A stretch of DNA of 64,000 nt. It comes from Dromaius novaehollandiae (lineage: Eukaryota; Chordata; Aves; Casuariiformes; Dromaiidae). The notes under the pieces are model-generated. The model was given only the letters and a program-made list of their open reading frames with translations, did no database searches and had not been told where the DNA came from. Below, one piece after another: positions 60,713 through 64,000 of the stretch. Each line of letters starts with the position of its first letter. The first letter of the stretch is position 1. Both the position numbers and the translations under genes were made by a program. Where the stretch lies: positions 23,279,501 to 23,343,500 of the forward strand of contig NC_088099.1 in the NCBI RefSeq assembly GCF_036370855.1, written 5' to 3'.

Positions 60713-63580
60713 AGTTTTCAGATCTAACATGATTACCTGTATCATACCAATCATCAGAGATGTGGGCAAACTTTGGAAACTTCTAAATTGAGGAAATGTT
60801 GCCAGTTGCTAGGAGGCCGAAGTTTTCAAAAGCTGTCTGAATGAAAATGCTGACATCATATGCTTCTGCCAATGACTTTAAAAATGTCATTAAATGATGA
60901 AGTTGCTTAAAATCTATTTTACTATAAAAATATAAAACATAAAAGTCAAGAAAATAGCTATTTCATGAATACATTGTTATAATTCTATAGATGTGCTCAT
61001 TTAAAATAAACTAATAGTTTTTATAAAAGCATATCAGTTTTTATTTAAAATAATTTAAATTATTTAAATTCAAATAATTTTATTTAAATTATACTACTGA
61101 GGCATAGCTGATATGTGAAAGAGTCCACAGCTCTGTTCTAAAAAATATTAAGTTGTTCAGCGCTACAGAATCTGAAGGCCAGAAGGCCAAATCAGAAGGG
61201 TCTTAGAACAAAATTCTTCCCTTGCAATCTGAAAGAATTTTACCTATATCTTTACTAAGAATAGCAAAGTGGGACTGAGAAACGGACATTGGACTTGGAC
61301 TCTGTTATGAGTCTCATCTGTGAATCAAGTGAAATGCTGACTGATCAAGTGAAAAGCCCAGAAAGGAGGAGCTGTAATGATATCCAGATTTCAATATGTC
61401 AGGCAGATGCAGTTGGGAAACGTCGCAGACATGTGGCTGCTCCCCTGTCATAAGATTGAGGGTGAGCAACTGTTCAGGCTGTCCCGTGGCAGTGGTAACA
61501 CTTTCTTCTGTCAGCATGAGTTACCAAGTTTTTCTAAGTATGGACAACCACTTTCACAGGACACACTCCTTCTGTGGAATCACACATCTTTTCTGTAGGA
61601 AGAAAAGTATGAGTGATCACTGATCTTGGCACTTTTTGGCTATTGTCTGAATCTCTGAAATAAACAGCACACTTAAAATACCGTAACGTAAGGTCTGGTC
61701 CAAAGTGTATGGCTGTTATTGTGCTGACTTTACATTTATAAAGGGAAGGGCTCTAGAAGTAATTGTTTCCAGATTCCATTTTCATTCTAGTCCTTTTCAC
61801 TGCTGTCAATTAATGACAAAAACCATGTTAGGGTAGACGCAGTGATACAGAACTATAAAACTGACTACTGGGAAGTTATTAAAAATGAGGCACTAGGGAA
61901 ATTTTGGTGTTTCCCATTCTCTGCAAAAAGAAACCAATAAAATCCCAAACTAGTTTATGAACTTTTTATTTCTAGAGCAGAGGTGTGTTGATCAGACTCT
62001 CCAGTTCACTAGGCAGAGGGTGTCTGGTGGAGGAGGTAGGTGGAGAATTTCCCCTGAGCAGGGAATGTTCCACCATCATCAACATGGCAAAGAGGTCTCT
62101 GCTGCCTCCTCCACCAGCCTCTAACTTTCCCAGGGGGATGGCAAGAATACCCTAGAGGCAGGGAAAGAAGGGAAGACAAAGCTTGGCTGTATCTCCCCTT
62201 CTGATATAAGGAAATATTTTTCATCTGTAGCTTTAAATGCTCCAGGTTCTGGGCAGCTCCATGTACATGAACTGCTGCTGGCTGTCTACAGCTACCACTT
62301 ACCACAGTATCTAGCTTTGCTGTGATGTGTAGATTGTTAACATATATACAGAGCTCAAATTTATTTATCAGCTTTACTACCTTCAGTAGAAATACATTTA
62401 GTCTAAAAGCTACCTTTTTCTTTGCCTTCACCTTGTATCTGTATTTTGAAGGGGTCCTACTTGAGTGTATCTTCTTAGCTGGCAACAATCTTGCTCATCA
62501 TAGCAACCTTCATCATCTTGAGCCATCTTCTTCCAGTCTTCCTCACTGTCTTTGTCCAATTCTCCAGCCAGCATATCCTCTCTGTTCTATTATTTCATGT
62601 GATTCAGCCACCTTTGCCAGTTGCCCCTCAGTAGTCTGAGTGGAAGACTACCTGCCTCACCGCTTGCCATCGTGTGCACTGCTCTCCTCTTTGGTACTTC
62701 AGCTGCTGCACTTCCTTTCACAAATTCTAGAAGTAGACTGAGGACTTCTTTTTTTAGGCACATGCTTATTTTCATGGCTATAAAGCAACAGCCCAAGACT
62801 CTGAGAAGGAAGATCCATAGGTGAATGACAACTTAAAAAAAAACTAGCAAGACCCAATATTCTTACCTTGAATTTTTTTTCTGCTTCTACTATTTTCCAC
62901 AACCGATGAGTCCATATTCTGGAGAACTTTGCTGACAGGCAGCAGCAATCTCTCTTTTTCATCCTCCACTTTTAGGTAAAAATTCTTCCTCCACCAAAAG
63001 GCAGGTAGAAGGTAGGAGTATCTCCACCAAAAGAGGTAGAAGTTGCTATCACAGGCTGTATCAGGCAGGTTCTAAGGAAAAATAAACATTCCTCAACTCC
63101 ACCTGACAGGTTTCTAGGAAGCTCCCCAAAAAACGTGACTAACTTAGGAAATAATTAGAGAAGCAAGTTCAGATTTTTTCTGAAAGGTTTGATCTTCACA
63201 CTTTAGGATCTAAATCTGCAAACAGAGGCACAGGGGTGTATCTTTACTTGTGTGAGCTAGGTAAACCACATAATAGTGTGCAGGACATTTAGTCTTTGGG
63301 TTTTTATATGTATATATGTGTGTAAAAATATATGCATCTGTCTGACATTTGTTGTTATAAATTAACTGCTTTTCAGTGGAACAAGGTCTTTGAGTCATCT
63401 CTTCCTTTTTTATTTAGCAAAAGCAATTTCATAGTGTTAAGACAATTTAGAACAGTTTCATCAGTTATTTCCTTCCTTCCTGTTCTACCAGTGGTGCAGC
63501 CTTTGAAATGGCTTTTCAGAAATATCATTGCATGCTAAAATCACTACTGCAAAAAAGAAATGCTTAGGCCCATAAAGCTG
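60713..63580. other. Intergenic, AT-rich, no gene recognised
   Basis: It includes a TTTAAATT-rich low-complexity patch at about 61,020-61,092. Only short chance frames are present. Confidence 0.5.
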
Positions 63581-64000
63581 TCAAGTGCCATTAGCATCGA
63601 TGCTCAGCCAGGCAGCAGCTCTGCACGCAGCTCAGCGTGCACGCAGGTCCCGCCACGGCCCCGCGCCCGGTGAGGTGCATTGCCTTCGGCCGGGCTGTTT
63701 CAGGAGCAGCGAGGCCAGGGCAGAGGCACACACTAGTGCTGAGCCCTTCTGCAAACGCCCACGAGCCTGGCAGGTTCCCGCAAGCACGCCTAGTCTGGTG
63801 GTGAGCAGCATAGCTTCGTTTATAAGGAATAAACTCCCCTAATTCACGTCTACCATGCCCTCCCATGGCGCCAGTGCTCCACCTTTTTGGGTATCAACAA
63901 ATTGCAGAGCGAACTCTTCACCTCCCTGCGTTTATGCAGGACACCCCTGCGGCCATGCAGGGTGCAAGGAAGGGCAAGGGCCGGGGGGTTTGGTGCTGTT
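63581..64000. promoter_or_regulatory. GC- and CpG-richer right edge, possible flank of the next gene's promoter
   Basis: Composition rises from AT-rich to clearly GC-richer with several CpG and CGCC words and stays high to the window end. In human the next gene on this side of VIM is TRDMT1, transcribed away from VIM. No exon of it is identified here, so the link is only an inference. Confidence 0.25.

Noticed and set aside
1..64000. CRISPR arrays, operons, bacterial-type systems, rRNA or tRNA genes
   Set aside because: The window is intron-bearing vertebrate nuclear DNA. I saw no spaced direct-repeat array and no recognisable tRNA or rRNA, although a covariance-model scan was not possible.

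Overview
This window reads as nuclear DNA of a bird. Two vertebrate genes are recognisable exon by exon, most of the rest is AT-rich non-coding DNA, and the interspersed repeats are CR1-type LINEs, MIR-like SINEs and one LTR, which is a bird or reptile repeat profile. The protein sequences fit a bird best. The species cannot be fixed from the sequence alone.

Layout. (1) About 1-7.94 kb, + strand: the last four coding exons of ST8SIA6, an alpha-2,8-sialyltransferase. They carry the sialylmotifs and the stop codon; the cytosolic, membrane and stem exons lie left of the window. (2) About 7.94-40.2 kb: a 32 kb intergenic region. It holds a degraded CR1 3' end at 9.24 kb, a CR1 tail at 28.9 kb, a long ancient CR1 (L3-like) at 29.4-32.6 kb split by a GC-rich insert, a younger CR1 at 32.7-33.24 kb, a probable solo ERV LTR on the minus strand at 33.67-34.3 kb, and MIR-like fragments near 24.6, 35.7 and 37.2 kb. 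(3) 40.25-49.2 kb, - strand: the complete vimentin gene (VIM). It has nine coding exons with intact splice sites that encode 459 residues, several candidate poly(A) signals, and a CpG-island promoter of about 1.8 kb with TATA-like, GC and CCAAT elements. (4) 49.9-64 kb: non-coding DNA upstream of VIM with no recognised gene. It has a perfect RFX X-box-like palindrome at 60.70 kb and a GC-rich right edge that may belong to the next gene.

ST8SIA6 and VIM are convergent (tail to tail), the same relative arrangement as in human 10p13. They are not functionally linked: ST8SIA6 adds alpha-2,8-linked sialic acid to glycans in the Golgi, and VIM builds cytoplasmic intermediate filaments. I found no undescribed multi-gene system. 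The observations most worth checking are regulatory (repeated E2F-like motifs, a G-quadruplex candidate and alternative poly(A) signals at VIM; the X-box), evolutionary (changed caspase sites in vimentin; the nested CR1 history), and a few unexplained long open frames.
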